Of a DNA stretch of 48,394 bases, positions 15,779 to 24,663 are shown piece by piece. Positions within the stretch are counted from its first letter, which is position 1; the number at the start of each line of letters is the position of its first letter. The DNA is from Candidatus Gastranaerophilales bacterium (GTDB taxonomy: Bacteria > Cyanobacteriota > Vampirovibrionia > Gastranaerophilales > Gastranaerophilaceae). The notes under the pieces were generated by a model, which did no database searches, was not told where the DNA came from, and worked only from the letters and a program-made list of their open reading frames with translations. The translations under genes were made by a program, and so were the position numbers. The stretch covers positions 1 through 48,394 of the forward strand of contig CALUQJ010000005.1 of NCBI GenBank assembly GCA_944322865.1, read 5' to 3'.

Positions 15779-17983
15779 ATGAGTACAGATCCGTTATTTC
15801 AAGATATAAAACAAAAATTAATAGAACAAAACCGTGAAGAAAACGAAATTGATTTAATAGAAAAATCATTTCAGTTTGCCAAACGTCTGCACGAGGGACA
15901 GTACAGAATATCAGAAGAACCTTATATAATCCATCCTGTCGAAGTTGCCAAAATACTTCTTGATTTAAAAGTGGATTCTCATACTCTAATGGCGGCTTTT
16001 TTGCATGATATTCTTGAGGATACAGATACCAAACCCGAGGAAATAGAAGAACTCTTTGGCAAAGATGTACTGACACTTGTTCAAGGGGTTACTAAACTCG
16101 GAAAATTACAGTTCAAATCAAAAGAAGAACGTCAGGCAGAAAACTTCCGACGCCTGTTTATTGCAATGGCAAGTGATATAAGAATTGTCTTTCTTAAACT
16201 TGCAGACCGGCTTCATAACATGCGAACACTCAATTTTATGGCAGTAAACAAGCAGCAAAAAATAGCACGCGAAACACTTGATATTTTTGCCCCGCTGGCA
16301 AACCGTTTAGGTATAGGGAAGGTTAAAGCTGAATTAGAAGATCTTTCTTTAAGATATTTAGAACCTGATAAATATTTTGAAATAGCACAGCTTGTTTCCC
16401 AAACCAAAGCTGAACGCGAAGAAACAGTTAATCTTTTAATAGATAAAATCTCACAGGATGTGAAAAAAAGCGGTATTAACGCGCAAATTACCGGACGTGC
16501 AAAACATTATTATTCAATTTACAGTAAAATGAAACGCTTAAACATAGCGTTTCATGATCTTTATGATATAACCGCAGTACGCGTAATTGTGGATACCGAA
16601 AAAGAATGTTATGAAGTTTTAGGCTTAATCCATTCACAGTTTAAACCTATTCCGGGACGCTTTAAAGACTATATTGCAATGCCCAAAGGCAATATGTACC
16701 AGTCCTTGCACACATCAGTTATCGGACCTCGTTCAAAACCACTTGAAGTACAAATTCGAACCTGGAAAATGCATGAAGTTGCGGAATACGGTGTCGCGGC
16801 ACACTGGCGTTACAAAGAAAAAGGATCACAAAAAGCCGACAATCCGACTGATATGCAGTTTTCTTGGATGCGAAAACTCGTTGAATATGATCAGGATATG
16901 AAAAGTGCGGAGGATTATGTTAATTCCGTAAAACTTGATATATTTTCTAATCAGGTTTTTGCCTTTACTCCAAATGGAGATGTACTGGATTTGCCGGCAA
17001 ACGCAACACCGGTGGATTTTGCATATCGTATTCACTCTGATGTCGGAAACAGAACGGTCGGAGCGCTTATCAACGGTCGTATTGCACAACTGGATACAAA
17101 GTTAAACAACGGTGATATTGTAGAAATATTAACCTCAAAAACTCCTGCTCCGCGCCTGGATTGGTTGAATTTCGTTGTAACAAAACAGGCATCATCAAAA
17201 ATTAAACAATGGTTTAAAAAGAATAACCGTGAAGATCATATAGAAGTCGGTCGTGCTAATTTGGAACACGAATTGACAAAAGCTGTATTTGATGAATATG
17301 TTAAGAATGGCGAATTTGAAAAAGTTGCCAAGCAAATGAATTATCAGTCTACTGAAGATCTGTTTGCAGCATTGGGTTACGGAGAAACTACACTTAATAA
17401 AATAATTAATAAACTTAAAAAGCCTCAACCGCAAAAAACACTTGAAACAAGCGGATTTTATTCTAACCATAAGAAGAAATCAGAAAAAGATATTATCGGG
17501 CTAGAAGGTCTAATGTATTCATTTGCCAAATGTTGTTCCCCTATTCCGGGCGAACCTATAGTCGGTGTTGTTACCCGCTCAAAAGGGGTATCTGTCCACA
17601 GAATTGACTGTAAAACACTTGAACATGTAGAACCGGAAAGATTAATGGATATACGCTGGGCAGGCAATAATACAAATAAAATCTATGCAACAACAATCCG
17701 CGTTGAAACCGCTGAAAAAATGGGGATATTGAAAGACATCATAGCAGCCGTTTCAGATAATAACACTAATATTAATTATGCAAATGTTAAATCCAAAAGC
17801 GGTAAAATCGGGATTATTGAATTAGGAATAGAATTAGATAATATAGAAACCTTAAAACGTGTAATTTACGCAATACAGGCAATCCCTGAGGTTTACAGCG
17901 TAAAACGTATACAGACCTCATACACCCCGACTCATAATAAAAAAACACAGACAAATAAAAATAAAACGCATAAAAAGAAGTGA
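15779..17983 (+). CDS. spoT: bifunctional (p)ppGpp synthetase/hydrolase, RelA/SpoT family
   Basis: The enzyme makes and degrades (p)ppGpp in the stringent response. From the ATG at 15779 the protein has 734 residues, normal for the long RSH type. Domains in order: HD hydrolase with FLHDILEDT near 75-83, synthetase around 235-345 (GRAKHYYSIYSKM, GRFKDYIAMPKGNMYQSLHT), TGS from about 395 (VFAFTPNGDVLDLPANATPV), the zinc-finger/CC segment with KCCSPIPGEPIVG, and a C-terminal ACT domain ending in a Lys-rich tail. Both catalytic domains keep their key motifs, so both activities are expected. It appears to be monocistronic with no ribosome binding site. Confidence 0.95.
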   Translation: MSTDPLFQDIKQKLIEQNREENEIDLIEKSFQFAKRLHEGQYRISEEPYIIHPVEVAKILLDLKVDSHTLMAAFLHDILEDTDTKPEEIEELFGKDVLTLVQGVTKLGKLQFKSKEERQAENFRRLFIAMASDIRIVFLKLADRLHNMRTLNFMAVNKQQKIARETLDIFAPLANRLGIGKVKAELEDLSLRYLEPDKYFEIAQLVSQTKAEREETVNLLIDKISQDVKKSGINAQITGRAKHYYSIYSKMKRLNIAFHDLYDITAVRVIVDTEKECYEVLGLIHSQFKPIPGRFKDYIAMPKGNMYQSLHTSVIGPRSKPLEVQIRTWKMHEVAEYGVAAHWRYKEKGSQKADNPTDMQFSWMRKLVEYDQDMKSAEDYVNSVKLDIFSNQVFAFTPNGDVLDLPANATPVDFAYRIHSDVGNRTVGALINGRIAQLDTKLNNGDIVEILTSKTPAPRLDWLNFVVTKQASSKIKQWFKKNNREDHIEVGRANLEHELTKAVFDEYVKNGEFEKVAKQMNYQSTEDLFAALGYGETTLNKIINKLKKPQPQKTLETSGFYSNHKKKSEKDIIGLEGLMYSFAKCCSPIPGEPIVGVVTRSKGVSVHRIDCKTLEHVEPERLMDIRWAGNNTNKIYATTIRVETAEKMGILKDIIAAVSDNNTNINYANVKSKSGKIGIIELGIELDNIETLKRVIYAIQAIPEVYSVKRIQTSYTPTHNKKTQTNKNKTHKKK

Positions 17984-18017
17984 ATGGTTTTATTTTTCTG
18001 AAACATCTTATTCCATA

Positions 18018-18145
18018 AAAAAAGAGCCCTTTTTAGGGGCCCTGGAATGCAAACTTTAATTCATTCCTCGTAAATAGTGTGAAGTGTAGTGTGCTTAAAA
18101 TCTCGTTGATTCCTCAATTTCAAGCATTTCCTCGTGTTCATATAT
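18018..18145 (-). ncRNA. candidate small structured RNA ending in an intrinsic terminator
   Basis: On the minus strand three hairpins follow one another. The first is a 9-bp stem GCUUGAAAU/AUUUUAAGC (18125-18093) whose loop contains GAGGAA. The second is GGAAUG/CAUUCC (18067-18044). The third is GGGCCC/GGGCUC (18042-18024), followed by seven T. The T-run makes the last one a terminator only in this direction, yet no minus-strand protein gene precedes it for over 900 bases. AT-rich TATATATA lies just upstream. The 5' end is approximate. It could instead be an unusual relA/spoT 3' end. Confidence 0.4.
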
Positions 18146-18235
18146 ATAAAGTATTTTTTTATTATATAATTGCCATATACACTTAATATTTTATCAATTC
18201 TTTACAAAACTACATAATACTTTTAGATACTGGAA

Positions 18236-18249
18236 TTTTAACGTTAAAA
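18236..18249. promoter_or_regulatory. 14-bp perfect palindrome before surE
   Basis: TTTTAACGTTAAAA lies immediately before a TATTAT box (18254-18259). It is a possible operator. The AT content makes chance palindromes common, so confidence is low. Confidence 0.3.
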
Positions 18250-18297
18250 AGTGTATTATATTAAAAGAAATACCAGTGTTTTTAGAAAGGGAGAATT

Positions 18298-19095
18298 ATG
18301 AAAATATTGATATCAAACGATGACGGTATAGCTGCAAACGGTATAAAAGCGCTATCAGAGGCGCTGTCGCAGAAACATGATGTATATATTATAGCGCCAG
18401 ATCGAGAAAGAAGTGCGGCGGGTCATTCGCTGACGCTGCATACACCGCTGCGTGTTGAAGAGTTGGACGAGCCTGTTTACGGGGCTAAACGCGCCTGGGT
18501 TACAACAGGAACTCCGGGGGATTGTGTTAAAATAGGTATAAATGCAATTTTGTCGCCGGAGGAACAGCCTGATCTTGTTATCTCCGGAATTAACCACGGT
18601 CCGAATTTAGGCTCAGATATTTTGTATTCTGGCACAGTGAGTTGCGCTATGGAAGGTGCAATGCTTGGTGTGCCGAGTATTGCTGTTTCGCTTGCAAGTA
18701 TGCATTATGAACCTGAAAATTTCAGGTTTTCGGCGCATTTTGTCTGTGCTCTACTTGAAAAACTAAAGGATTTTGAGTTTCCTAAAAAATGTATACTCAA
18801 TATAAATGTTCCGCCGCTTGATGCTGAAGATGTTGCAGGCATAGCTATAGCAGAATTGGGAAATAAAATGTTTACCGATAACTATGAAAAACGTGTTGAT
18901 CCGCGCGGCAAAGTATATTACTGGATGGCTGGTGAATTGATTACTGAACCGGAAGATGCAAGAACTGATCTTGCGGCTGTACGTAACAACAAAATTTCAA
19001 TAACTCCGGTTACATTTGAAATGACCAGAACGGAAACTATGCTTGATTTGGACAAAATTCTATGCCGCGACAAAGGTTATTGTAACTGGTTTTAA
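18298..19095 (+). CDS. surE: 5'/3'-nucleotidase SurE
   Basis: SurE is a metal-dependent survival phosphatase acting on nucleoside monophosphates. The 265 residues match the family. Visible motifs are the metal site NDDG at residues 7-10, IAPDRERSAAGHSLTLH, the acceptor-binding VTTGTPGDCVKIG, and LVISGINHGPNLGSDILYSGTVSCAMEG. An AAAGGGAG site precedes the ATG. The gene stands alone, convergent with yjbQ. Confidence 0.95.
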   Translation: MKILISNDDGIAANGIKALSEALSQKHDVYIIAPDRERSAAGHSLTLHTPLRVEELDEPVYGAKRAWVTTGTPGDCVKIGINAILSPEEQPDLVISGINHGPNLGSDILYSGTVSCAMEGAMLGVPSIAVSLASMHYEPENFRFSAHFVCALLEKLKDFEFPKKCILNINVPPLDAEDVAGIAIAELGNKMFTDNYEKRVDPRGKVYYWMAGELITEPEDARTDLAAVRNNKISITPVTFEMTRTETMLDLDKILCRDKGYCNWF

Positions 19096-19114
19096 ATCAA
19101 CTTAAATGCAAAGA

Positions 19115-19531
19115 TTAATAAACTATTTGCACATAAACAGTTCTTGTACGTGCTTTGTTGTCAAAATCAATTAATACAATTTGCTGCCACTGTCCAAGCT
19201 GCAATGCGCCGTCAATTAAAGGAACCATCGTATTATTTCCTATAATAGAGGCTCTGATATGAGCATATCCGTTGCCGTCATGCCAGGTGTTGTCGTGATG
19301 ATAGACACCATTTAGAGGGGCAAATTTTTCCAGCGCCTCCGGCAAATCAACAAGCAAGCCCGGTTCAAATTCTATATTGGTTACAGAAACCGTACTACCT
19401 GCAACATATATATGTACAACGGCATTTTGTAAGGAATGACGATATACTGCATTTTGCACTTTTTGTGTAATATCAATAATATCTGTAAACCCTTGAGTAT
19501 TTACCGAAAAATGTTCTGTAATTACCGTCAT
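19115..19531 (-). CDS. yjbQ: YjbQ / UPF0047 family protein
   Basis: The 138 residues match UPF0047. The His-containing HHDNTWHDGNGYAHI segment and the end LGQWQQIVLIDFDNKARTR are signatures of the family. Members show weak thiamine-phosphate synthase activity in vitro; the true role is unclear. An AGGAG site precedes the ATG. It is followed after 14 bases by the end of the next tagged-protein gene upstream, suggesting co-transcription with obg. Confidence 0.9.
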   Translation of the reverse strand: MTVITEHFSVNTQGFTDIIDITQKVQNAVYRHSLQNAVVHIYVAGSTVSVTNIEFEPGLLVDLPEALEKFAPLNGVYHHDNTWHDGNGYAHIRASIIGNNTMVPLIDGALQLGQWQQIVLIDFDNKARTRTVYVQIVY

Positions 19532-19545
19532 ATTAAAACTCCTGA

Positions 19546-20292
19546 TTATTTTTGAGTAACCCGCGGGTCAAATGCAGGTTCAGCCTCAAACAGGCTCCAC
19601 ACATCGTTAGCTTTAACTTCTTTACCGTCAAACATTTTGACTGTCATCGGTTCTACATTACGTTTTAAACCCTGATGCGTATGTTCTTTGGCATAACCTA
19701 TCGCTTTTCCTTCCTGATTATAGGCATAATTATATCTAAAAATATCGTTACCTTTAACTGTCATGCGTTCGTAAACCTTTTTGTCAGGTGTTAAAAGGTC
19801 TTCTGTTGTAGCAGTGGAACCGTCAGCCCATTTTGTATAAATCTGACGCACCAATCCGTCTTTTACCAGTAAATCTTCACTTTTTTCGTACCCTTCAGTT
19901 TCAATACTTTTAACAAATTTATCGCCATTCATTACACGGATATGGAAGGCACCTGTTTCTTTGTCTTTAGGTTTTATAAATTCAATAACATTTTTTGCGG
20001 CAGTTTTGATTTGTTCAACGGCTTCATCGACTACTTCAGCGCCTTTTTTTAATTCTGACGGCACAACATCATCAGCTTTGTCAAAAGCATCACCATTAAG
20101 CGGCTTTTTACCTCTTATAAAATAATATGCAGCTCCTCCAGCAACGGCAATTCCTGCTGCTGCAATACAAACGCCGCGCGCAATTTTTTTGCTTGTTTTC
20201 GGGGTAGTGTTTTCTTTGTTTTCCTGATTTTGTTCAGGTCTATTTGAATACATAAAATTAATATCATAATTGTTTGTAACTGGTTTAATCAT
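19546..20292 (-). CDS. membrane-anchored protein with a tag-like N-terminus, function unknown
   Basis: The 248 residues start MIKPVTNNYDINFMYSN, a looser form of the N-terminal motif shared by several proteins in this window. One hydrophobic helix follows at about residues 38-58 (GVCIAAAGIAVAGGAAYYFI), then a charged linker and a soluble domain with short beta-type repeats (VKDGLVRQIYTKWADGS, KVYERMTVKGNDIFRYN) that resemble MORN-like strands. An AAGGAG site lies 12 bases before the ATG. It lies between obg and yjbQ on the same strand. No known family. Confidence 0.65.
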   Translation of the reverse strand: MIKPVTNNYDINFMYSNRPEQNQENKENTTPKTSKKIARGVCIAAAGIAVAGGAAYYFIRGKKPLNGDAFDKADDVVPSELKKGAEVVDEAVEQIKTAAKNVIEFIKPKDKETGAFHIRVMNGDKFVKSIETEGYEKSEDLLVKDGLVRQIYTKWADGSTATTEDLLTPDKKVYERMTVKGNDIFRYNYAYNQEGKAIGYAKEHTHQGLKRNVEPMTVKMFDGKEVKANDVWSLFEAEPAFDPRVTQK

Positions 20293-20309
20293 TTTGGGTT
20301 TTATACTCC

Positions 20310-21593
20310 TTAACCATACATTTCGTCTTCATAATACACAAATTCAAGATGTCCGACAAGTATTGTATCACCATCTTTAATTCCTTGCAACCTTAATTCA
20401 TCAAAAACCCCCATACCTTTAAGGATATTTTGAAATCTTATTACCTGCTCGGAATTGCGTTCATCAGTAACGCCTGCAATACGGCTTACTTTGCCGCCAT
20501 TTATGATGAAAGTATCTTTTGCAACTTTTATAACTTCAAAATCACTGTCATCATTGTTGTAAGCGCCTGTATCTTCTTCCACAACAATTTCAGTTTCTGT
20601 GTGTGGAATTTCGTCAACTTTTTGTCCCATAAAGTCTGTTAATTTATCAATATTTTCACCTGTAACGGCCGATATCATAAAAACATCATCTGAAACCTTT
20701 TTAAATTGGTCAATCAGTTGTGTCCGTCTTTCTTCATCTATGGCATCCATTTTGTTAAGAGCAATAATCTGGTAAAGATTAGCCAGTTTTTCGGAATGCT
20801 TTTCTAATTCTTTGTTGATAATTAAATAGTTATTGAAGGGATCTTCTTCGGTTGTATCAATCAAATGAACAAGGAAGCGGCAGCGTTCAACGTGGCGTAA
20901 AAAGTCATGTCCGAGGCCGACACCTTCACTTGCACCTTCTATGAGTCCCGGAATATCCGCAACCACGTACCCGTCACCCGAGCGTTTTTTTACAACACCT
21001 AAATTCGGAATGAGAGTTGTAAAAGGATAATCAGCAATTTTAGGTTTTGCAGAACTTATACGGCTTATAAGTGTTGATTTACCGGCATTCGGCATCCCTA
21101 AAAGTCCGACATCTGCAATAAGTTTTAATTCAAGAAACAGTTCGCGCTCAATCCCCGACTCTCCGGGTTCACAGAATTGCGGGGCGCGTTTTTGCGCTGT
21201 TGCAAAACGTGCATTACCTCTGCCGCCGCGACCGCCTTTTGCCACAAGAACTTTTTGTTCATGCCGGGTTAAGTCGGCAATTATATTACCTGTTTTAATA
21301 TCTTTTACAACTGTTCCCACTGGAACTTTAATGTATAAATCTTTTGCACAGGCGCCGTGCATGTTTTTTATTCCGCCATTTTCACCTGATGCTGCCTTAA
21401 ATACTGATTTATGTTTGAAATCCATTAATGTAGACATATTTTCATCAGCCACAAGATAAACATCTCCGCCGCGACCTCCGTCACCGCCTGCTGGTCCGCC
21501 TTTATCTACATATTTTTCCCGCCGCCAGGCTACCATTCCGTTGCCTCCGCGGCCGGAAACTACTCTTATTTTGCTTTTGTCGATAAATTGCAT
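20310..21593 (-). CDS. obg: Obg family GTPase (ObgE/CgtA)
   Basis: Obg binds the 50S subunit and links ribosome assembly to (p)ppGpp. The 427 residues show the full architecture. First comes the glycine-rich Obg fold (GRGGNGMVAWRREKYVDKGG, residues 14-33). Then the G domain has GMPNAGKST, DIPGLIEGASEG and NKMD. Last is the C-terminal OCT domain (FEVIKVAKDTFIINGGKVSR). Nothing is missing. An AGGGAC site lies 9 bases before the ATG. It is divergent from tsaD with only 41 bases between the ATG codons. Confidence 0.96.
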   Translation of the reverse strand: MQFIDKSKIRVVSGRGGNGMVAWRREKYVDKGGPAGGDGGRGGDVYLVADENMSTLMDFKHKSVFKAASGENGGIKNMHGACAKDLYIKVPVGTVVKDIKTGNIIADLTRHEQKVLVAKGGRGGRGNARFATAQKRAPQFCEPGESGIERELFLELKLIADVGLLGMPNAGKSTLISRISSAKPKIADYPFTTLIPNLGVVKKRSGDGYVVADIPGLIEGASEGVGLGHDFLRHVERCRFLVHLIDTTEEDPFNNYLIINKELEKHSEKLANLYQIIALNKMDAIDEERRTQLIDQFKKVSDDVFMISAVTGENIDKLTDFMGQKVDEIPHTETEIVVEEDTGAYNNDDSDFEVIKVAKDTFIINGGKVSRIAGVTDERNSEQVIRFQNILKGMGVFDELRLQGIKDGDTILVGHLEFVYYEDEMYG

Positions 21594-21600
21594 ATTGAAT

Positions 21601-21628
21601 TTGTCCCTGAGTCTGTTTGTGTTATTAT
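21601..21628 (+). promoter_or_regulatory. promoter of tsaD, leaderless arrangement
   Basis: TTGTCC (21601-21606), 16 bases, then TGT-TATTAT (TATTAT at 21623-21628) form an extended -10 promoter. The ATG at 21635 follows after exactly 6 bases. It sits within the 41 bases between divergent tsaD and obg. Confidence 0.6.
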
Positions 21629-21634
21629 GCTAGC

Positions 21635-22690
21635 ATGAAAATGTTAAAAGAAAAACTAAAAAAAAAAAAAAAAATTGAAATAGGTCCAGAAAGCGGATAT
21701 GACAATTATATAATGGCTATCGAATCAAGTTGTGACGAAACTGCCTGCGCAATAGTTAAAAACGGGCGCGAAGTTGTTGCAAATGTTGTTGCCTCGCAAA
21801 TTAAAACCCACGAAAAATACGGAGGTGTAATCCCTGAAATTGCAGCACGGGAACATCTTGAATCCATAAATGTGGTTATAGATGAAGCATTTAAACAGGC
21901 AAAAGCAAATGCAGGGATCACACCTGAAGACATCACGGCTTTTGCCGGAACTGTAGGACCGGGGCTTGTCGGATGTTTGTTAGTCGGGTTAAATGCCGCA
22001 AAAACTCTTGCACTTGTTTATGACAAACCGTTCATCGGTGTAAACCACTTAAATGCGCACCTTTGCGGCAACTATATTGATACTGATTTAAAACCGCCTT
22101 TTATGGCTCTTCTTGTAAGCGGCGGACATACCCAGATTATTGATGTAAAATCATATTCAGAACAAACAATTCTCGGTGAAACAATAGATGATGCGGTTGG
22201 CGAAGCTTACGACAAAGTCGCACGTCTTATCGGGCTCCCGTATCCTGGCGGACCGCGGCTTGACAAGCTTGCGCAAGAAGGTAATCCTTTTGCATTTAAA
22301 CTTCCGGAGGCAAAAGTTGACGGATATAATTTCAGTTTCAGCGGATTAAAAACAGCTGTTTTAAGACTTGTTAAATCATTTAAACAGGACGAAATGCCGG
22401 TGGCTGATATCTGTGCAAGTTTTCAGGAAACAGTATCCTCAACTCTTTTACATAAACTGAAAAAAGCATTGGAAGAAAGCGGCTACAATCAGGTTGTAAT
22501 AGCAGGCGGAGTGGCTGCAAATTCTGAAATTCGCAAAAAAATCTTCGCACTGTCAGATGAAGGCTATAAGGTTTTTGCCCCGCCTATGAAATACTGTACA
22601 GATAACGCGGCAATGGTTGCGTCTTGCGCTTATTTTAACACCAATACTTTTGATGATGTAAATGTTGAAGTGTTTTCGCGGGTAAAATAG
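21635..22690 (+). CDS. tsaD: tRNA N6-adenosine threonylcarbamoyltransferase TsaD
   Basis: TsaD transfers threonylcarbamoyl to A37 of ANN-decoding tRNAs. The core starts MAIESSCDETACAIVKNG and contains the metal ligands HLNAHLCG, plus LLVSGGHTQI, the FSFSGLKTA segment and the closing CTDNAAMVA. From the ATG at 21635 it has 351 residues, about 26 more than needed. The extra part is lysine-rich (MKMLKEKLKKKKK) and is encoded by an A17 run at 21658-21674. An internal ATG at 21713 would give the usual 325-residue form. I chose 21635 because a promoter box lies 6 bases before it. Neither start has a ribosome binding site. Confidence 0.92.
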   Translation: MKMLKEKLKKKKKIEIGPESGYDNYIMAIESSCDETACAIVKNGREVVANVVASQIKTHEKYGGVIPEIAAREHLESINVVIDEAFKQAKANAGITPEDITAFAGTVGPGLVGCLLVGLNAAKTLALVYDKPFIGVNHLNAHLCGNYIDTDLKPPFMALLVSGGHTQIIDVKSYSEQTILGETIDDAVGEAYDKVARLIGLPYPGGPRLDKLAQEGNPFAFKLPEAKVDGYNFSFSGLKTAVLRLVKSFKQDEMPVADICASFQETVSSTLLHKLKKALEESGYNQVVIAGGVAANSEIRKKIFALSDEGYKVFAPPMKYCTDNAAMVASCAYFNTNTFDDVNVEVFSRVK

Positions 22691-22723
22691 GCAAATTTTT
22701 ATCTTTATCTGTTTTACAAAGAT

Positions 22724-23623
22724 ATGCAAATTCAAAGTGTAGATAAAAATTACCGGCCGCAATTTTCGGGTTTGACAAGAACATTGTCAAAAAACTATTT
22801 TGCGACTTTTGAAGAAATCAAAGATGTATTTGAAAAACACCCCAAAGCAGAGGGTATTGCGGGCTCTTTACCTTATTCATGGATAAAAAATATTCAGCAC
22901 AAACCTAAAGCCTTTCGCGACAGCGCAATAAAAGAAGTCTATCAAACTTTTCGTGATATATTTACAGAACCTGAAATAAAAAGTCTCAAAGAAAAATCTA
23001 AAATCCTGACAAAAGCTTTACACAAAGCTGAAATTTTACCCGAAAGCAATATCGTAATTATTAAAAGCAGAAAGCTTGACGGGCGAACTATATCAGGAGT
23101 ATTTACAATACACGAAAAAGGTAAAAATCCTGCACTTGAACCTGTATTTATAAAAAAGTTTAAAGACAAAGAGCAAAGAGCCTTTAGAAAAGATTATGAC
23201 GGATTATACCCCGAAACAGCACTAGGCCTGCATTTTAACAAACTTATGGCTGACAGGCATATCTGGAAATTTTTCTGGTCCGACGTAAAAGCCGGCTATA
23301 TAGCCTCCCACTATGATGCGCAGCCCCAAAATGTAAAAATTCCGCGGCATTTGATGCTATCAAGTGACGAAATTGACAAAGAAAATTATTTTAAAAAATT
23401 GATGAAAATTACCGGTGATTATACCGATATCCGAAAAATCTTAGCAAAATACGGATTTATACATAAGGATTATCATGACGAAAATATCGTAATTACCCGT
23501 GACAAAAAAGGCAATTTAATCACCCGCCTTATTGATTTAGGCCGGATTATGCGGCTTAATGAACGCAATTCTTATTATCTTAAATTCATCAACTACAATC
23601 ACGCAACCAAAAGTTTTGAATAA
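22724..23623 (+). CDS. tagged protein with a kinase-like catalytic loop, function unknown
   Basis: The 299-residue protein starts MQIQSVDKNYRPQFSG, a clear example of the recurring N-terminal motif. The C-terminal third reads FIHKDYHDENIVI ... LIDLGRI. This resembles the catalytic loop HxDxxxxN and metal-binding DxG of protein and aminoglycoside kinases, and a lysine in VFIKKFKDKE could be the ATP-binding Lys. The N-terminal 100 residues are helical. There is no signal peptide. It follows tsaD by 33 bases and overlaps the convergent gshB by 25 bases. A small-molecule or protein kinase is a reasonable guess, not a firm call. Confidence 0.65.
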   Translation: MQIQSVDKNYRPQFSGLTRTLSKNYFATFEEIKDVFEKHPKAEGIAGSLPYSWIKNIQHKPKAFRDSAIKEVYQTFRDIFTEPEIKSLKEKSKILTKALHKAEILPESNIVIIKSRKLDGRTISGVFTIHEKGKNPALEPVFIKKFKDKEQRAFRKDYDGLYPETALGLHFNKLMADRHIWKFFWSDVKAGYIASHYDAQPQNVKIPRHLMLSSDEIDKENYFKKLMKITGDYTDIRKILAKYGFIHKDYHDENIVITRDKKGNLITRLIDLGRIMRLNERNSYYLKFINYNHATKSFE

Positions 23624-24564
23624 ACCCTTGAGAGAATGAATTTTGTAATAGTTTTTTCAAGTTCAACACCGTGATGATGGTTAATTTCTTTAATAAAATA
23701 ACAAGGACTGGTAACATTAATTTCAATAATTTTACCGTCGATAACATCCAGCCCCACAAGCGGTAAGCCCATTTTGTTTAATTCTTTTGCAACAGGTGTA
23801 AATTTTTCTTTTTCTTCCGGCAAAAGCTCTGCTTTTATAATATTAGCATCACAATGGTCATTAAATTTAAAATCATTATTGCTCGGAAGTTTTTGAATAC
23901 AAACATCCAATATATCATCCCCGAGAAAAAGAACTCGTTTATCGCCGTATTTAGCCAGCGGAATATATTTTTGCACCATTATCAGCTGTGACTGCTTTTT
24001 CGTCATTAAATCAATAATAACCGCCGTATTTTTATCACCTTTTTTAAGCGTCATCACGCCTGTGCCAAAACAAGCATTCAGTGGTTTCAGAACAATTTCT
24101 GCATGTTCATCTAAAAATTTTATTATATCTGATTTTGAAGCTGTAACTATATTTTCCGGCATGAGGTCGAGAAATTTAACAGTATGAAGTTTTTCGTTAA
24201 AATCGCGGATAGCTCGCGGTTCATTCATTACATACGTTTTTTTCCTGTCTACAAAATCAAAAATATAAGTGGCATTTATGTAATCCAGATCAACCGGCGG
24301 ATCCTGACGAAACATGACCAGTTGAAAATTTTCGATTTTACGGTCAAGCATTTTTTTGTCATAAACAATATTACCGTTAACTTCTGAAGTCGAATAACAA
24401 TGTGTATGAGCAACACCTGAAACCAGACTTAGGTTATCAATCGTTGTTATATAAACATCATTATTGTTACGCAAAAACTCTCTGATAAGCCAGAAATTCG
24501 TAACAAGATTGTTAAATTCGAAATATTTAAGTTCAATTCTGTCAATAATAAATAAAATATTCAT
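23599..24564 (-). CDS. gshB: glutathione synthetase-like ATP-grasp ligase (GshB)
   Basis: GshB joins gamma-glutamylcysteine and glycine. The 321 residues follow the prokaryotic GshB pattern: MNILFIIDRIE at the start, FRQDPPVDLDYINATYI, a glycine-containing ATP-grasp loop LKPLNACFGTGVM, QKYIP, and the C-terminal metal/ATP motif DVIDGKIIEINVTSPCYF. Canonical GshB has NVTSPT, so Cys replaces Thr. An AAGAGG site precedes the ATG. No gshA is in the window. The glyoxalase at 47569-47955 would use the product. Confidence 0.82.
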   Translation of the reverse strand: MNILFIIDRIELKYFEFNNLVTNFWLIREFLRNNNDVYITTIDNLSLVSGVAHTHCYSTSEVNGNIVYDKKMLDRKIENFQLVMFRQDPPVDLDYINATYIFDFVDRKKTYVMNEPRAIRDFNEKLHTVKFLDLMPENIVTASKSDIIKFLDEHAEIVLKPLNACFGTGVMTLKKGDKNTAVIIDLMTKKQSQLIMVQKYIPLAKYGDKRVLFLGDDILDVCIQKLPSNNDFKFNDHCDANIIKAELLPEEKEKFTPVAKELNKMGLPLVGLDVIDGKIIEINVTSPCYFIKEINHHHGVELEKTITKFILSRVYSKLLVA

Positions 24565-24590
24565 AAATGCCTCTTTTCAGTCTGTAAAAA

Positions 24591-24618
24591 ATGCAAGTCT
24601 GATATATCAGACTTGCAT
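24591..24618 (-). terminator. intrinsic terminator after the UPF0173 hydrolase gene
   Basis: ATGCAAGTCTGA and TCAGACTTGCAT form a perfect 12-bp stem with the loop TATA. It is followed on the minus strand by TTTTTT. It lies 45 bases past the stop of the hydrolase gene and just upstream of gshB. Confidence 0.9.
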
Positions 24619-24663
24619 AAAAATCTTAACATCCTATCTGATATAATACATTGTCAAAGCGTA

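Larger units (their letters stand above)
17984..18297. other. 314-base intergenic region between relA/spoT and surE
   Basis: No protein gene is supported here. It holds hairpins that read best as a minus-strand structured RNA (18018-18145), three copies of ATTCCTC or ATTTCCTC (18063, 18109, 18126), an AT-rich block, and the dyad before surE at 18236-18249. Confidence 0.6.

Noticed and set aside
18018-18145. 6S RNA, tmRNA or SRP RNA identity for the minus-strand candidate
   Set aside because: I could not find their conserved sequence elements, and the length is short for 6S or tmRNA.
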